This document shows, one piece after another, positions 31,959 to 41,626 of a stretch of 43,629 bases of DNA. The translations under genes and the position numbers were made by a program. The stretch comes from an uncultured Deefgea sp. (GTDB lineage: Bacteria > Pseudomonadota > Gammaproteobacteria > Burkholderiales > Chitinibacteraceae), in NCBI RefSeq assembly GCF_947072475.1, contig NZ_CAMTIA010000025.1, positions 1 through 43,629 of the forward strand, read 5' to 3'. Within the stretch, counting starts at the first letter, position 1, and each line of letters begins with the position of its first letter. Under the pieces are notes generated by a model. The model searched no databases. It saw only the letters and a list, made by a program, of their open reading frames with translations, and had not been told where the DNA came from.

Positions 31959-33182
31959 ATGAGTCTAATCAAAGTCCCACAAGGGGGCGAAAAGATCGTT
32001 CCTAACCTAGCAACGCCAAACAATCCTATCATCCCATTTATCGAAGGTGATGGTATTGGCGTGGATATCACCCCAGTAATGATCGATGTTGTCGATGCCG
32101 CTGTGAAAAAGTGCTACGGCGACGACCGTAAAATCCACTGGATGGAAATCTATTGCGGCGAGAAAGCCTCTAAATTGTACGCTGATGGCTCATATCTGCC
32201 ACAAGAAACCCTCGATGCCTTAAAAGAATACGTGGTTTCAATTAAAGGCCCATTGGCAACGCCAGTGGGCGGCGGCATCCGTTCATTGAACGTGGCATTG
32301 CGTCAAAACTTGGATCTTTACGTTTGCTTACGCCCAGTTCGCTACTTCCAAGGCGTACCATCGCCAGTGAAGCACCCAGAGCGCGTTGACATGACCATCT
32401 TCCGTGAAAATACCGAAGACATCTACGCCGGTATCGAGTGGGATGCTGAGTCTGAAGGCGCGAAAAAAGTCATCGAATTCTTACAAAAAGAAATGGGCGT
32501 AACTAAAATCCGTTTCCCAGAAACTTCATCGATCGGCATCAAACCGGTATCGAAAGAAGGGACTGAGCGTCTGGTTCGCAAAGCCATCCAATACGCTATC
32601 GACAACAACCGTCGCAGTGTTACCTTGGTCCACAAAGGTAACATCATGAAGTTTACCGAAGGCATGTTCCGTACTTGGGGCTATGAACTCGCTAAAAATG
32701 AATTCGGCGCGGTTGAGATCGACGGTGGTCCATGGATGCAATTGCCAAACGGTATCGTCATCAAAGACGTGATCGCTGATGCATTCTTGCAACAAATCTT
32801 GTTGCGTCCTGCTGACTACGATGTAATCGCAACGTTGAACCTGAACGGCGACTACATTTCTGATGCTCTGGCAGCAGAAGTTGGCGGTATCGGTATCGCA
32901 CCGGGTGCTAACTTGTCAGACAATATCGCTTGTTTTGAAGCGACTCATGGCACTGCTCCAAAATATTCTGGCCAAGATAAAGTGAACCCAGGTTCAATTA
33001 TCTTGTCGGCTGAAATGATGTTGCGTCATATGGGTTGGAATGAAGCGGCGGATAAAATCATCGAAGCCATGGGCAAAACGATTCAAGACAAAGTGGTGAC
33101 TTATGACTTCGCGCGCTTGATGGATGATGCACAAGAAGTGTCTTGCTCAGACTTTGGTAAAGCCATGATCGCTCGCATGTAA
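31959..33182 (+). CDS. icd: Isocitrate dehydrogenase, NADP-dependent
   Basis: This TCA-cycle enzyme decarboxylates isocitrate to 2-oxoglutarate. Ser109 in [13 protein letters not shown] is the substrate-binding Ser that is phosphorylated in E. coli. Specificity for NADP is supported by KYSGQDK and VTYDFARLM, which keep the Lys/Tyr and Tyr/Arg pairs. IEGDGIGVD and [13 protein letters not shown] are also typical. It is 407 residues, near E. coli Icd (416). The ATG at 31959 follows AGGTG at seven bases, while a GTG nine bases earlier overlaps that site. It is preceded by a strong promoter and followed by an intrinsic terminator, so it is probably monocistronic. Its third-position choice looks more uniform than its neighbours', as expected for a highly expressed gene. 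Confidence 0.95.
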   Translation: MSLIKVPQGGEKIVPNLATPNNPIIPFIEGDGIGVDITPVMIDVVDAAVKKCYGDDRKIHWMEIYCGEKASKLYADGSYLPQETLDALKEYVVSIKGPLATPVGGGIRSLNVALRQNLDLYVCLRPVRYFQGVPSPVKHPERVDMTIFRENTEDIYAGIEWDAESEGAKKVIEFLQKEMGVTKIRFPETSSIGIKPVSKEGTERLVRKAIQYAIDNNRRSVTLVHKGNIMKFTEGMFRTWGYELAKNEFGAVEIDGGPWMQLPNGIVIKDVIADAFLQQILLRPADYDVIATLNLNGDYISDALAAEVGGIGIAPGANLSDNIACFEATHGTAPKYSGQDKVNPGSIILSAEMMLRHMGWNEAADKIIEAMGKTIQDKVVTYDFARLMDDAQEVSCSDFGKAMIARM

Positions 33183-33206
33183 ACACAATGCGTGTTTGAC
33201 ACTCAA

Positions 33207-33233
33207 ACCCCTGTCAATGGCAGGGGTTTTTTA
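33207..33233 (+). terminator. Intrinsic terminator of icd
   Basis: AACCCCTG (33207-33214) pairs with CAGGGGTT (33222-33229) around a seven-base loop and is followed by a T-run to 33233. It lies 25 bases after the icd stop. Confidence 0.9.
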
Positions 33234-33261
33234 CGTTCAAACGCCAAATATTTTTTCCAAC

Positions 33262-33287
33262 AAAAAACCCGCCGAGGCGGGTTTTTT
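33262..33287. terminator. Bidirectional intrinsic terminator serving the cold-shock gene
   Basis: CCCGC (33268-33272) pairs with GCGGG (33277-33281) around a four-base loop, flanked by six A's and six T's. It lies 21 bases beyond the stop of the minus-strand cold-shock gene. Confidence 0.92.
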
Positions 33288-33307
33288 GTTTTCACTTAAA
33301 GCGAAAA

Positions 33308-33511
33308 TTAAGCAGCTTGGATATTACCAGCTTGCTTGCCTTTCTGACCTTGAGTGATATCGAAAGAGACACGTTGGCCTTCTTTCAATGTTTTGAAGCC
33401 TGGCATGTTGATCGCAGAGAAATGAGCGAAAAGATCTTCGCCGCCTTCGTCTGGAGTAATAAAGCCAAAGCCTTTAGAATCATTGAACCACTTAACAGTA
33501 CCTAATGCCAT
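33308..33511 (-). CDS. Cold-shock protein (CspA family)
   Basis: This 67-residue nucleic-acid chaperone has a single OB-fold domain. The RNP1-like KGFGFI and RNP2-like DLFAHF motifs are intact, after the typical start [10 protein letters not shown]. It melts RNA secondary structure, often in cold or stationary phase. A longer frame upstream to 33751 is not part of the protein and corresponds to the untranslated leader. AGGA lies about 12 bases before the ATG at 33511. It is divergent from clpS. Confidence 0.93.
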   Translation of the reverse strand: MALGTVKWFNDSKGFGFITPDEGGEDLFAHFSAINMPGFKTLKEGQRVSFDITQGQKGKQAGNIQAA

Positions 33512-33549
33512 GTTGAGGACATCCTGAATAACAAAAATAAAATAAATTG

Positions 33550-33586
33550 CCGATCGTACTAAAGTACAAAATCGGTAAACCGGTTT
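33550..33586 (-). promoter_or_regulatory. Structured segment in the cold-shock gene leader
   Basis: CCGAT (33550-33554) pairs with ATCGG (33571-33575), enclosing GTAC (33556-33559) with GTAC (33564-33567). A perfect palindrome AAACCGGTTT follows (33577-33586). It sits 40-75 bases upstream of the cold-shock start. Cold-shock genes often have long structured leaders acting as RNA thermosensors. This role is inferred. Confidence 0.4.
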
Positions 33587-33750
33587 GTCGTGGGCATCCC
33601 AAAACAAACATGTATAACTTTTTACGCCACTTTGACACATAAGGTCAAGCATAAATAATAGATACGCGGCACACTGTGGTATTGCATTCACGCTTGAAAA
33701 AATCGTGGTGAGCGCCAAAATAAAGAATAATAAGGGACTAAGATAAAACA

Positions 33751-34062
33751 ATGGCGATCCAGCATCAGAACGATACCGAACTCAAAGACGCAGCAGTTCG
33801 TACTGCCCCACCACCGATGTGGCAAGTGGTGCTACTCAATGACGATTACACGCCAATGGACTTCGTGATTGATGTACTACAGCAATTTTTTGTGATGCCC
33901 AGCGAAAAGGCCAACCAAATTATGCTGAAAGTCCACACAGAGGGTCGTGGTATTTGTGGGGTTTATCCTCAAGATATCGCGGCAACGAAAGTAGCTGAAG
34001 TTACACAGTATGCTCGGGCGCATCAGCATCCGTTGCAATGCATTATGGAGGTGAGTCAATGA
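33751..34062 (+). CDS. clpS: ATP-dependent Clp protease adaptor ClpS
   Basis: This adaptor delivers N-degron substrates to ClpAP. After a disordered N-terminus of about 20 residues, the core starts [20 protein letters not shown], with the N-degron pocket residues (NDD, the TPM stretch and the MLKVHTEG helix) and ends with HPLQCIMEV. At 103 residues it is full length. An AAGGGA sequence lies about 14 bases before the ATG, a wide spacing. The stop overlaps the clpA start (ATGA). Confidence 0.93.
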   Translation: MAIQHQNDTELKDAAVRTAPPPMWQVVLLNDDYTPMDFVIDVLQQFFVMPSEKANQIMLKVHTEGRGICGVYPQDIAATKVAEVTQYARAHQHPLQCIMEVSQ

Positions 34063-36323
34063 TCGCCCAAGAACTTGAAGTAAGCCTACACATGGCGTTT
34101 ATGGATGCCAGACAAAAGCGCCACGAATACATTACTGTGGAGCATTTATTACTCGCTCTACTCGACAACCCTTCAGCCATTGATGTCATTAAAGCCTGTG
34201 GCGCCAACCTAGAAGAGCTGCGTCGCCAGCTTGGTGATTTTGTCACTGAGCATACCCCTGTGGTATCTGGCAGCAGCGAAGTGGAAACTCAACCCACGAT
34301 TGGCTTTCAACGCGTCATTCAGCGCGCTATTTTGCATGTGCAATCTTCAGGCAAAAAAGAAGTCACCGGAGCGAATGTGCTGGTGGCAATTTTTGGGGAA
34401 AAAGACAGCCATGCGGTGTATTTTTTACATCAACAAGGCATCACGCGTCTTGATGTGGTTAATTACATTGCCCATGGCATAAGTAAATCAACCACGAGCC
34501 AACCAGCAGCGCCTCGCGCCGAGCCCAATGAAGACGGCGAAACAGAGGCCAGTTCTGGCAGCGCCCTACAAAGCTACACCCAAAATATGAATGAGCAGGC
34601 CTTAGCTGGGAAAATAGACCCACTTATTGGCCGTGATGCTGAGCTTGAACGGGTGATTCAAACTTTATGCCGTCGCCGCAAAAATAACCCACTCTTAGTC
34701 GGCGAAGCCGGTGTTGGCAAAACGGCGATTGCCGATGGCTTAGCCCGCTGCATCGTCGAGGGGCAAGTTCCTGACATTTTGGCCGATGCCACGGTCTATA
34801 CGCTAGATATGGGTGCACTCTTAGCTGGCACAAAATACCGTGGTGATTTTGAACAACGCCTCAAGGCAGTGATTAAACAATTAGCAGACGAGCGCAATGC
34901 CATCCTATTTATTGATGAAATTCATACCCTCGTTGGCGCAGGTGCGGCTTCAGGTGGCACTCTGGACGCCTCAAACCTACTCAAACCAGCCTTATCCAAT
35001 GGCACGTTAAAATGCATTGGTGCCACAACTTATAATGAATATCGCGGTATTTTTGAAAAAGATAATGCGTTATCACGTCGCTTCCAAAAAATCGATGTGC
35101 TTGAACCAAGTATTGAACAAACCATTGAAATCTTAAAAGGTTTGAAAGATAAATTTGAACAGCACCATGGCGTGAAATACACCCAAGCCGCGCTGAGCAC
35201 TGCCGCTGAATTATCGGCAAAATATATCAATGATCGTCATTTACCGGATAAAGCCATTGATGTGATTGACGAAGCCGGTGCCGCGCAAAAAATATTACCG
35301 CGTTCTAAGCAAAAGAAAACCATTGGTAAAGGTGAAATCGAAGACATCATTGCCAAAATTGCTCGAATTCCGCCTAAATCGGTATCGAGCAATGATAAAG
35401 ACACGCTAAAAACACTCGAACGTGATTTACGCAATGTCGTTTTTGGCCAAGAAAAAGCCATTGAAGTGCTCGCCACATCAATCAAAATGGCCAGAGCGGG
35501 CTTAGGTAATCCACTCAAACCCATCGGCTCATTCTTGTTTTCTGGCCCAACCGGCGTTGGTAAAACTGAGGTTGCCCGTCAATTAGCCTATACGATGGGC
35601 ATCGAGCTCATTCGTTTTGATATGTCGGAATATATGGAACGGCATGCCGTTAGCCGTTTAATCGGCGCGCCGCCGGGATACGTGGGTTATGAACAAGGCG
35701 GTTTACTCACTGAAGCCGTAAATAAACATCCCTACTCGATCTTATTACTGGATGAAATCGAAAAAGCGCATCCCGATATTTATAACGTTTTATTGCAGGT
35801 GATGGATCATGGCACGCTGACCGACAACAATGGCCGTAAAGCTGATTTCCGTAATGTTGTCATCATCATGACCACCAATGCCGGTGCCGAAATGCTGGGT
35901 AAATCCACCATCGGCTTTACCAATAAAAAAGAAGCTGGCGATGAAATGCAGGAAATAAAGCGTCTGTTTACGCCAGAGTTTCGAAATCGTATTGATGCCA
36001 TCATTCCTTTTGCCTCATTAACGCATGGCATTATTTTGCAAGTGGTCGAAAAATTCCTTATGCAACTTGAAGCGCAATTGCACGAGAAAAAAGTCGAAGC
36101 GCATTTCACCGATGCACTCAAAGACTATCTTGCCAAACACGGTTTTGATCCGCAAATGGGCGCGCGCCCAATGGCCAGGTTGATTCAAGATACCATTCGC
36201 AAAGCACTCGCAGACGAATTGCTATTTGGACGTTTAGCTGGTGGTGGGGAAGTCACCATTGATATTGATAGCGATGGCAAGGTATTGCTCAATCTACCTG
36301 AGCGAGAAAAGGTTTCAGCTTAA
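34059..36323 (+). CDS. clpA: ATP-dependent Clp protease ATP-binding subunit ClpA
   Basis: This hexameric unfoldase feeds proteins to ClpP. The N-domain (about 1-145) binds ClpS. The first AAA+ module has Walker A GEAGVGKT and Walker [11 protein letters not shown]; the second has GPTGVGKTE and [13 protein letters not shown]. The ClpP-docking loop IGF is visible in KSTIGFTNK, although position and length vary. The 754-residue length equals ClpA (about 758). The ATG at 34059 has GGAGGTGA upstream and overlaps the clpS stop, which indicates coupling. clpP is not in this window. Confidence 0.95.
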   Translation: MIAQELEVSLHMAFMDARQKRHEYITVEHLLLALLDNPSAIDVIKACGANLEELRRQLGDFVTEHTPVVSGSSEVETQPTIGFQRVIQRAILHVQSSGKKEVTGANVLVAIFGEKDSHAVYFLHQQGITRLDVVNYIAHGISKSTTSQPAAPRAEPNEDGETEASSGSALQSYTQNMNEQALAGKIDPLIGRDAELERVIQTLCRRRKNNPLLVGEAGVGKTAIADGLARCIVEGQVPDILADATVYTLDMGALLAGTKYRGDFEQRLKAVIKQLADERNAILFIDEIHTLVGAGAASGGTLDASNLLKPALSNGTLKCIGATTYNEYRGIFEKDNALSRRFQKIDVLEPSIEQTIEILKGLKDKFEQHHGVKYTQAALSTAAELSAKYINDRHLPDKAIDVIDEAGAAQKILPRSKQKKTIGKGEIEDIIAKIARIPPKSVSSNDKDTLKTLERDLRNVVFGQEKAIEVLATSIKMARAGLGNPLKPIGSFLFSGPTGVGKTEVARQLAYTMGIELIRFDMSEYMERHAVSRLIGAPPGYVGYEQGGLLTEAVNKHPYSILLLDEIEKAHPDIYNVLLQVMDHGTLTDNNGRKADFRNVVIIMTTNAGAEMLGKSTIGFTNKKEAGDEMQEIKRLFTPEFRNRIDAIIPFASLTHGIILQVVEKFLMQLEAQLHEKKVEAHFTDALKDYLAKHGFDPQMGARPMARLIQDTIRKALADELLFGRLAGGGEVTIDIDSDGKVLLNLPEREKVSA

Positions 36324-36341
36324 TACCTGCTCTCTTGTAAT

Positions 36342-36378
36342 AAAAAAACCCGCAGAATTAAAGTCTGCGGGTTTTTTT
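36342..36378. terminator. Bidirectional intrinsic terminator between clpA and mscS
   Basis: CCCGCAGA (36349-36356) pairs with TCTGCGGG (36364-36371), with seven A's on the left and seven T's on the right. It lies between the convergent clpA and MscS-family genes. Confidence 0.94.
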
Positions 36379-36399
36379 ATTATGTCGTAGCAAATTGTT

Positions 36400-37230
36400 T
36401 TATTGTGCCGTGTTTTCTTTTTGTTGAACCACCACCAAATGCGATGGCGTTGGCGCTGGAAACGTGGCCAAGGTATCTAAAATCGCTTTATTTGCTTGGA
36501 AATAAACTTGCCAGTAATGATCATTATGGCAATATGGGCGCACGGCCAGTACTGGGCCAACGAGTTGAAACTCAAGCACTTCAATCTCAACACCAGGCTC
36601 AACCATCACATTTGGAATCTTCGCGATCGCTTCTTTCAGTAAGGCAATCGCTTTTTCTGCATCAGCAGCACCTGAGAGCTGCGCTTTTAAATCCACTCGA
36701 CGATATTTAGTTGCGGTGTAGTTTTGAATATTATCCGTAAAGATTTTATTGTTACCGACAAAAGTCAGCACATTATCTGGCGTCATAATCGTTGAAGAAA
36801 ATAACCCCACTTCATGTACAACACCCGTAACCCCACCCGCAGTAATCATGTCTCCGACTTTAAAAGGTCGCAATACAATTAAAAATGCACCACCAGCAAA
36901 GTTAGCCAACAACCCTGACCACGCCATCCCTACTGCAAGACCCACGGCAGCAAGTAAAGCCGCAAAAGTCGTGGTTTGAATGCCGAAGTAACCCAAAATA
37001 CCAATCACTAACAACACATTCAACAACACGGTCACTGCAGAGCCCACATAGCGCAAAACAGTCGCATCCACTTTCTGCCGAACTAATCCGGCCTGAATAA
37101 ACCGCACCACCATGCCAATCAGCCAGCGCCCAATCACCCAAAAAGCAATGCCGGCGAGAATTTTTACACCAAACTCAGCGACATATCCCATGAGGATATC
37201 TTGGTATTTGCTAATCAAGCTTGTATCCAT
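36400..37230 (-). CDS. mscS: Small-conductance mechanosensitive channel (MscS family)
   Basis: This inner-membrane channel releases solutes on hypo-osmotic shock. Three membrane helices span about 20-110. The pore helix TM3 appears as the Gly/Ala-patterned AALLAAVGLAVGMAWSGLLA, followed by NFAGG and the beta domain start PFKVGDMI. A cytoplasmic cage domain extends to the C-terminus. At 276 residues it is close to E. coli MscS (286), and unlike the larger homologue at 41627 it is the minimal form. Confidence 0.9.
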   Translation of the reverse strand: MDTSLISKYQDILMGYVAEFGVKILAGIAFWVIGRWLIGMVVRFIQAGLVRQKVDATVLRYVGSAVTVLLNVLLVIGILGYFGIQTTTFAALLAAVGLAVGMAWSGLLANFAGGAFLIVLRPFKVGDMITAGGVTGVVHEVGLFSSTIMTPDNVLTFVGNNKIFTDNIQNYTATKYRRVDLKAQLSGAADAEKAIALLKEAIAKIPNVMVEPGVEIEVLEFQLVGPVLAVRPYCHNDHYWQVYFQANKAILDTLATFPAPTPSHLVVVQQKENTAQ

Positions 37231-37305
37231 CTTAATGCTCCAATGTAAGTGCCACCGATTGGCAATCTTAAAAGCTTATCCGATTAGCATAAAACATTAA
37301 ATCAT

Positions 37306-38235
37306 TTACCCTCTCGGGTGGTTAGTTTGATGCAGTGTTTTCAACCTAGCTGATGCAACCTGCGTGTAAATTTGTGTAGTAGTTATGTCAGAATGCCCCA
37401 ATAACATTTGTACCACTCGCAAATCAGCACCATGATTCAGTAAATGAGTGGCAAATGCGTGCCGTAAAACATGTGGACTAAGCAGCTCTGCCGGAATATT
37501 CGCCTGTACTGCATATTGCTTAATAATAAACCAGCAACCTTGTCGAGTAAGTGGCTCACCACGTTGATTTAAAAACAACGTAGCTTGCGCAGCATTTTTT
37601 AATAAAAATAAACGCGCCTCAGTTAGATAACGATCGAGCCATTGTGCGGCCCACTCGCCGATCGGCACCAAACGCTGTTTTCCCCCTTTACCATTCACAA
37701 CCCGAATGTATTTTTCACGTAGGAAAAGCTGATTTACCGATAACTCAACCAGCTCAGTCACACGCAATCCAGTGGCATACATTAGCTCAAGCATCGCTCG
37801 ATCACGTAAACCCGCCGCAAGATTGACGTCTGGAGCGGCCAATAAAGCCGCAATACTCGCCTCTGGTAACGCTTTGGGGAGCGGTCGAACTCGACGCGGC
37901 GAGGTTAATTCAGCCGTTGGGTCTACCGTAATTTGCCCATTGAGCAAAGCTTGCCGATAAAATTTACGCAAACTGGCCATTCGCCTAGCCAAGGTCGAGG
38001 CCTTCATATCGCGAGATTGCCGAGCTAAAAATGCCTGCATCGCATCGCGATCAGCACTCAATAAACTGTGCGCACGCTCACTGGCTAACCAAGCAGCCCA
38101 AATCAGTAAATCTCGACGATAACTCTCAATCGTATTGCTCGCCAAACCGTCTCCAAGCCAAATCGCGTCTAAAAACTGATTAATCAACGCCATCTCACTG
38201 TCGGCGATCATTGGCAAAGGCGCTTTATTGGCCAT
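37306..38235 (-). CDS. xerD: Site-specific tyrosine recombinase XerD
   Basis: This recombinase resolves chromosome dimers at dif with XerC near FtsK. The N-terminal SAM-like core-binding domain (about 10-105) is followed by the catalytic domain with Arg158 (ATGLRVTE), Lys183 (GKGGKQR), His255 and Arg258 (PHVLRHAFATHLL), His281 (LGHSDITTTQ) and Tyr290 (IYTQV). The C-terminus fits XerD better than a phage integrase. The ATG at 38235 has AGGTG six bases upstream, and a TTG one codon earlier is less likely. It overlaps the ogt gene by 11 bases. Confidence 0.92.
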   Translation of the reverse strand: MANKAPLPMIADSEMALINQFLDAIWLGDGLASNTIESYRRDLLIWAAWLASERAHSLLSADRDAMQAFLARQSRDMKASTLARRMASLRKFYRQALLNGQITVDPTAELTSPRRVRPLPKALPEASIAALLAAPDVNLAAGLRDRAMLELMYATGLRVTELVELSVNQLFLREKYIRVVNGKGGKQRLVPIGEWAAQWLDRYLTEARLFLLKNAAQATLFLNQRGEPLTRQGCWFIIKQYAVQANIPAELLSPHVLRHAFATHLLNHGADLRVVQMLLGHSDITTTQIYTQVASARLKTLHQTNHPRG

Positions 38236-38716
38236 CAATCACACCTTCATGCTGTAATAGCCAGCGCTTGATTGGCAACCAATCAAGGCCATTTCGGTTG
38301 GCATTAAAACCACCAAGACCATGCATTGCCACCACGCGATGACAAGGAATCAACAATGGCATGGGATTACGGCCACAAGCGCCACCGACGGCTCGCGGAC
38401 TTGAAGCACAACGCCGAGCAATCTCGGCATAAGTCAGTACCTCACCCGCCGGAATCTCTGCGATGGCCTGCCAGACTTTCAGTTGATGCGGCGTACCATT
38501 GAGTTGATACGGCAAATCAAAAACAAATTTAGGCTCATTAAAATAAGCCAAAATCTGCCGTTTTGCCTCTTGCAATAAGGGGTGATGACCCGCTTGTAAT
38601 GGGGTTTCGGCAACCAGAAAATCCACGGCGCTTAAAGAGTCCCCTGCCAAGCTCAAACCAATTCGCCCAAAAGGCGTCGCAATCACTGCATCAGACGGTA
38701 TGCTAAGCACAATCAT
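38225..38716 (-). CDS. ogt: Methylated-DNA--protein-cysteine methyltransferase
   Basis: This is a suicide enzyme that removes O6-methylguanine lesions by transferring the methyl to its own Cys. The active-site PCHRV contains Cys125, with GRNPMPLLI before it and the helix-turn-helix (GEVLTYAEIARR) and Arg finger region (SSPRAVGGACG) as expected. The N-terminal domain of about 70 residues is short, as in Ogt rather than Ada. The ATG at 38716 lies only two bases after GGAG; the GTG at 38710, with eight-base spacing, may be the true start. It ends inside xerD. Confidence 0.9.
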   Translation of the reverse strand: MIVLSIPSDAVIATPFGRIGLSLAGDSLSAVDFLVAETPLQAGHHPLLQEAKRQILAYFNEPKFVFDLPYQLNGTPHQLKVWQAIAEIPAGEVLTYAEIARRCASSPRAVGGACGRNPMPLLIPCHRVVAMHGLGGFNANRNGLDWLPIKRWLLQHEGVIDGQ

Positions 38717-38777
38717 CACTCCATAGGTATATGAAGCAAATCCTTACAAAACAATGGCTAAAGGTATATACCACCAA

Positions 38778-39842
38778 TTAATGTTGTAAAGATTGCCACA
38801 ATGCATCCAATAAGACGTTACTTTGATCTTCAGTGTATTCCCAAAACATAGCGCCAGCTAAGCCGTGCTGTTTCACATATTGTCCTTTCAGGGCTATCGA
38901 CTCAACATCTTCATAACTAATAAATTCATCGCCATCAAACAACCATGGCGCTTGTGCTGATTCGTCCCAATGCCGAGTAAAACGACCGCTAGGGATAAGC
39001 TCATTCGCAATTTCGTAATAGCTATGCGTACCATTCGATTGCGCACGCCCCTCTGCCCCTAAACCTGGACTTGCCACACCCAATAAACTACGGCCATAGA
39101 ATGGGCAACCCAATACCATTTTTTCTGCAGCAACACCATGATCAAGAAACAGCTGCACCCCTCGGTCAGCACTATCACCAGTTCGATCATGCGCGGAGGT
39201 CAATAAATTAGCGTGATGACCAGCACGAGTGGCCCAACCATTATAAAAATCGTAAGTCATCAAATTAATAAAGTCACACTGCACCGCGACATTCTCGAGC
39301 TCAACGCCCTCTAAATAATAAGCGCCAACTCCTGCCGCAATGGTCAGTAAATAAGGAGTTTTACGTTCCATTTGCGCTGAAGCATCATCTAAATGAATCC
39401 GTAATGAGCTCAGCATTAAAGTAAAATTTTGCCGATCTTCTGGTCGCGCTTTAATGCCTGCCATTGCATTGCTTGGATATTCCCAATCCAAATCAACACC
39501 ATCAAATTGATATTTCTGCATAAAGCGCAGTGTCGACCGGCTAAATTGCTCACGTGATGTCTCGGTTAACGCGGCATCAGAAAAACCATCTGCCCCCCAA
39601 CCGCCAATCGATATCAAGATTTTTAATGCTGGATTTCTAAGTTTCAATTGCTGCAATTGTGCACATATTTTCTGACAATACGCTTCATCACTAAGCTGTG
39701 GGTCAGTAGCATCTTGCTCAATCACTTCGCCATCCACTACCTTGGCAAAGGCATAGCAAAGATGCGTTAACTTTTCTACCGGCAAAGCACTGATATCACA
39801 TTGCTGCCAACTTGCTAAGTACGCCAACATAATTCGAGACAT
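38778..39842 (-). CDS. GH18-family chitinase without signal peptide
   Basis: This glycoside hydrolase 18 enzyme cleaves beta-1,4 GlcNAc bonds. SIGGW (78-82) and the catalytic DGVDLDWEYP (acid Glu121, with Asp117 and Asp119) are intact, and MTYDFY later contributes to the active site. The C-terminal MFWEY Trp is the usual substrate platform. No signal peptide or binding module is visible: residues 1-12 read MSRIMLAYLASW and go straight into the first barrel strand. It is therefore probably cytoplasmic or exported by another route, and may act on imported chito-oligosaccharides. The ATG at 39842 has AGG six bases upstream. A RidA-type gene precedes it and ogt follows. Confidence 0.9.
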   Translation of the reverse strand: MSRIMLAYLASWQQCDISALPVEKLTHLCYAFAKVVDGEVIEQDATDPQLSDEAYCQKICAQLQQLKLRNPALKILISIGGWGADGFSDAALTETSREQFSRSTLRFMQKYQFDGVDLDWEYPSNAMAGIKARPEDRQNFTLMLSSLRIHLDDASAQMERKTPYLLTIAAGVGAYYLEGVELENVAVQCDFINLMTYDFYNGWATRAGHHANLLTSAHDRTGDSADRGVQLFLDHGVAAEKMVLGCPFYGRSLLGVASPGLGAEGRAQSNGTHSYYEIANELIPSGRFTRHWDESAQAPWLFDGDEFISYEDVESIALKGQYVKQHGLAGAMFWEYTEDQSNVLLDALWQSLQH

Positions 39843-39920
39843 CTGCAACCTCGTTAGACCATGAAATACCCGAATCACACTACCCAATTATTGGCTTACA
39901 TTCTATGCACAATAACTAAT

Positions 39921-40271
39921 TTAAAGTGCTGCGATCACCGTCATTTCTACCTTGTAACGGGGATCAGCTAACTTAGCTTGAACGGTTGCTCTGGCTGGCG
40001 TATGCCCTTGAGGGACCCACTCACTCCAAGCTAAATTCATCGCATCAAAATCAGCCATATCAGTGATAAAAATTGTAACCTGCAAAATTTTGGTCTTATC
40101 TGAGCCTACTTCTGCCAACAAGCGATCAATGCAGGCTAAAACTTCAACCGTTTGTCCTAAGGCATCTTTGTCTAAATCCTCAGCAATCTGCCCTGCTAAA
40201 TAAACGGTATTGTTATGCACCACGGTTTCACAAAGACGAGGGCCAACATGGTAACGCTGAATAGATGACAT
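39921..40271 (-). CDS. RidA/YjgF/YoaB-family protein
   Basis: This is a small trimeric enamine/imine deaminase-type protein. The 116-residue sequence shows VYLAGQIAEDL near the start, a C-I-D helix, TIFITDMADFDAMN and TPARATVQAKLADPRYKVEMTV, in which the Arg of ARATVQ fits the conserved catalytic Arg. The layout is closer to YoaB-like members (NPF-style) than to canonical RidA, so the substrate is unknown. The ATG at 40271 follows GGAG at about seven bases. It lies 78 bases upstream of the GH18 gene in the same orientation. Confidence 0.85.
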   Translation of the reverse strand: MSSIQRYHVGPRLCETVVHNNTVYLAGQIAEDLDKDALGQTVEVLACIDRLLAEVGSDKTKILQVTIFITDMADFDAMNLAWSEWVPQGHTPARATVQAKLADPRYKVEMTVIAAL

Positions 40272-40290
40272 TTTTTTCTCCAAAATAAAT

Positions 40291-40318
40291 ATAAAAAGGC
40301 GAACCTACGGTTCGCCTT
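40291..40318 (-). terminator. Intrinsic terminator of the desaturase gene
   Basis: AAGGCGAACC (40296-40305) pairs perfectly with GGTTCGCCTT (40309-40318) around a three-base loop. On the minus strand a run of T's follows (40297-40293), which suits termination after the desaturase gene ending at 40350. Confidence 0.9.
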
Positions 40319-40349
40319 CAATCAATGATGACACGCTTTAAAAAACTCT

Positions 40350-41534
40350 TTAAGCAACCGCACGCAATCGCAAAGAAAAATCACGTAATGAATGAATGCC
40401 ACTATTTTCGGCACGCACGCACCAATCTTGCAACTGCAAAATTAATTCATGACGATTCAATGTTGATCGCTCCCAAATACGCGTTAATTCTTGTCGCATT
40501 TGATACACCTGATCTAGCACTTTACTTTGCGCCAAAATTAATTCCAAATGAATTTTATCGCTCGCCGAAGTATCTTTTGCATCTTGCTTTAACCAAAGCT
40601 TCATCCGCTTTGTAATATCAAAATTCATTGAGGGTAATGCCGCCGTTACCGATAAATGTTCAATTTCTGCGGCAACAGTTTGCTTTAAAGTGCGAGCATA
40701 ATGCGCGGCAATTGCATAGCGATTCGCAATAATCGCCTGGACTACGTGCTCATCGAGCTCAGGGCGAATGTCAGCCATTTTTAATTTAGGTGCGACTTTT
40801 CGAATTTTTGCTAAACCCAAAATAGCCATCATCCGGATATACAACCAACCAATATCAAACTCAAACCACTTGTAGGATAACTTAGCTGACGTACCAAACG
40901 TATGATGATTATTATGCAATTCTTCACCACCAATCAAAATACCCCAGGGTATTAAATTCGTCGAGGCATCTTCAGTTTCAAAATTACGATAACCCCAGTA
41001 ATGTGCAAAGCCATTGATAATCCCAGCTGCCGTCACTGGAATCCATAACATTTGTATCGCCCAAATCCAAATACCATTGACCCCAAACAGTAATACATCA
41101 ATGACAGCCATTAAAGTAGGCCCCCACGATGCATAGCGCGAATATAAATTACGCTCTAAAAAATCATCTGGCGTACCATGCCCATATTTTTGCAATGTTT
41201 CCAAATTGGCCGCCTCAGCACGATACAACTCCCAGCCCTGCCAAAATACTTTTTTAATTCCCAATATCTGTGGGCTATGCGGATCCTCAATCGTTTCACA
41301 CTTTGCATGATGTTTACGATGAATCGCCGCCCATTCTTTCGTAATTTGCGCCGTCGTTAACCACAGCCAGAAACGAAAGAAATGACTCATTAATGGATGC
41401 AAATCCAGCGCACGATGCGCTTGATGCCGATGTAAAAAAATAGTAACTGATGCAATCGTAATATGCGTTAGCGTGAGAACAACCAATACATAGCCCCACC
41501 ACGGTAAAGCAATCATTCCATTAAGCCATTCCAT
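40350..41534 (-). CDS. Fatty-acid desaturase (DesA-type, acyl-lipid or acyl-CoA Delta9)
   Basis: This membrane di-iron desaturase introduces double bonds into acyl chains. The three His boxes are HRHQAH (about 35-40), HRKHH (about 72-76) and HNNHH (about 208-212). Hydrophobic segments lie before the first box and between the second and third. After about residue 240 comes a soluble helical extension of roughly 150 residues with no His box. The total of 394 residues equals the length I recall for Pseudomonas DesA, and the extension is probably part of that subclass. Substrate position is inferred. It may adjust membrane fluidity in the cold. Confidence 0.85.
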   Translation of the reverse strand: MEWLNGMIALPWWGYVLVVLTLTHITIASVTIFLHRHQAHRALDLHPLMSHFFRFWLWLTTAQITKEWAAIHRKHHAKCETIEDPHSPQILGIKKVFWQGWELYRAEAANLETLQKYGHGTPDDFLERNLYSRYASWGPTLMAVIDVLLFGVNGIWIWAIQMLWIPVTAAGIINGFAHYWGYRNFETEDASTNLIPWGILIGGEELHNNHHTFGTSAKLSYKWFEFDIGWLYIRMMAILGLAKIRKVAPKLKMADIRPELDEHVVQAIIANRYAIAAHYARTLKQTVAAEIEHLSVTAALPSMNFDITKRMKLWLKQDAKDTSASDKIHLELILAQSKVLDQVYQMRQELTRIWERSTLNRHELILQLQDWCVRAENSGIHSLRDFSLRLRAVA

Positions 41535-41626
41535 ACTGTATTCCTCGTACTATGTTTATGCCATTTCACTTTAAAAAAGAATCTAGATTTTACTCAGCAT
41601 CAATCAAAAAAACAGCATTACATATC

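Noticed and set aside
33512-33751. Extended frame upstream of the cold-shock protein
   Set aside because: The cold-shock domain starts at 33511; the extension is the untranslated leader read in frame.
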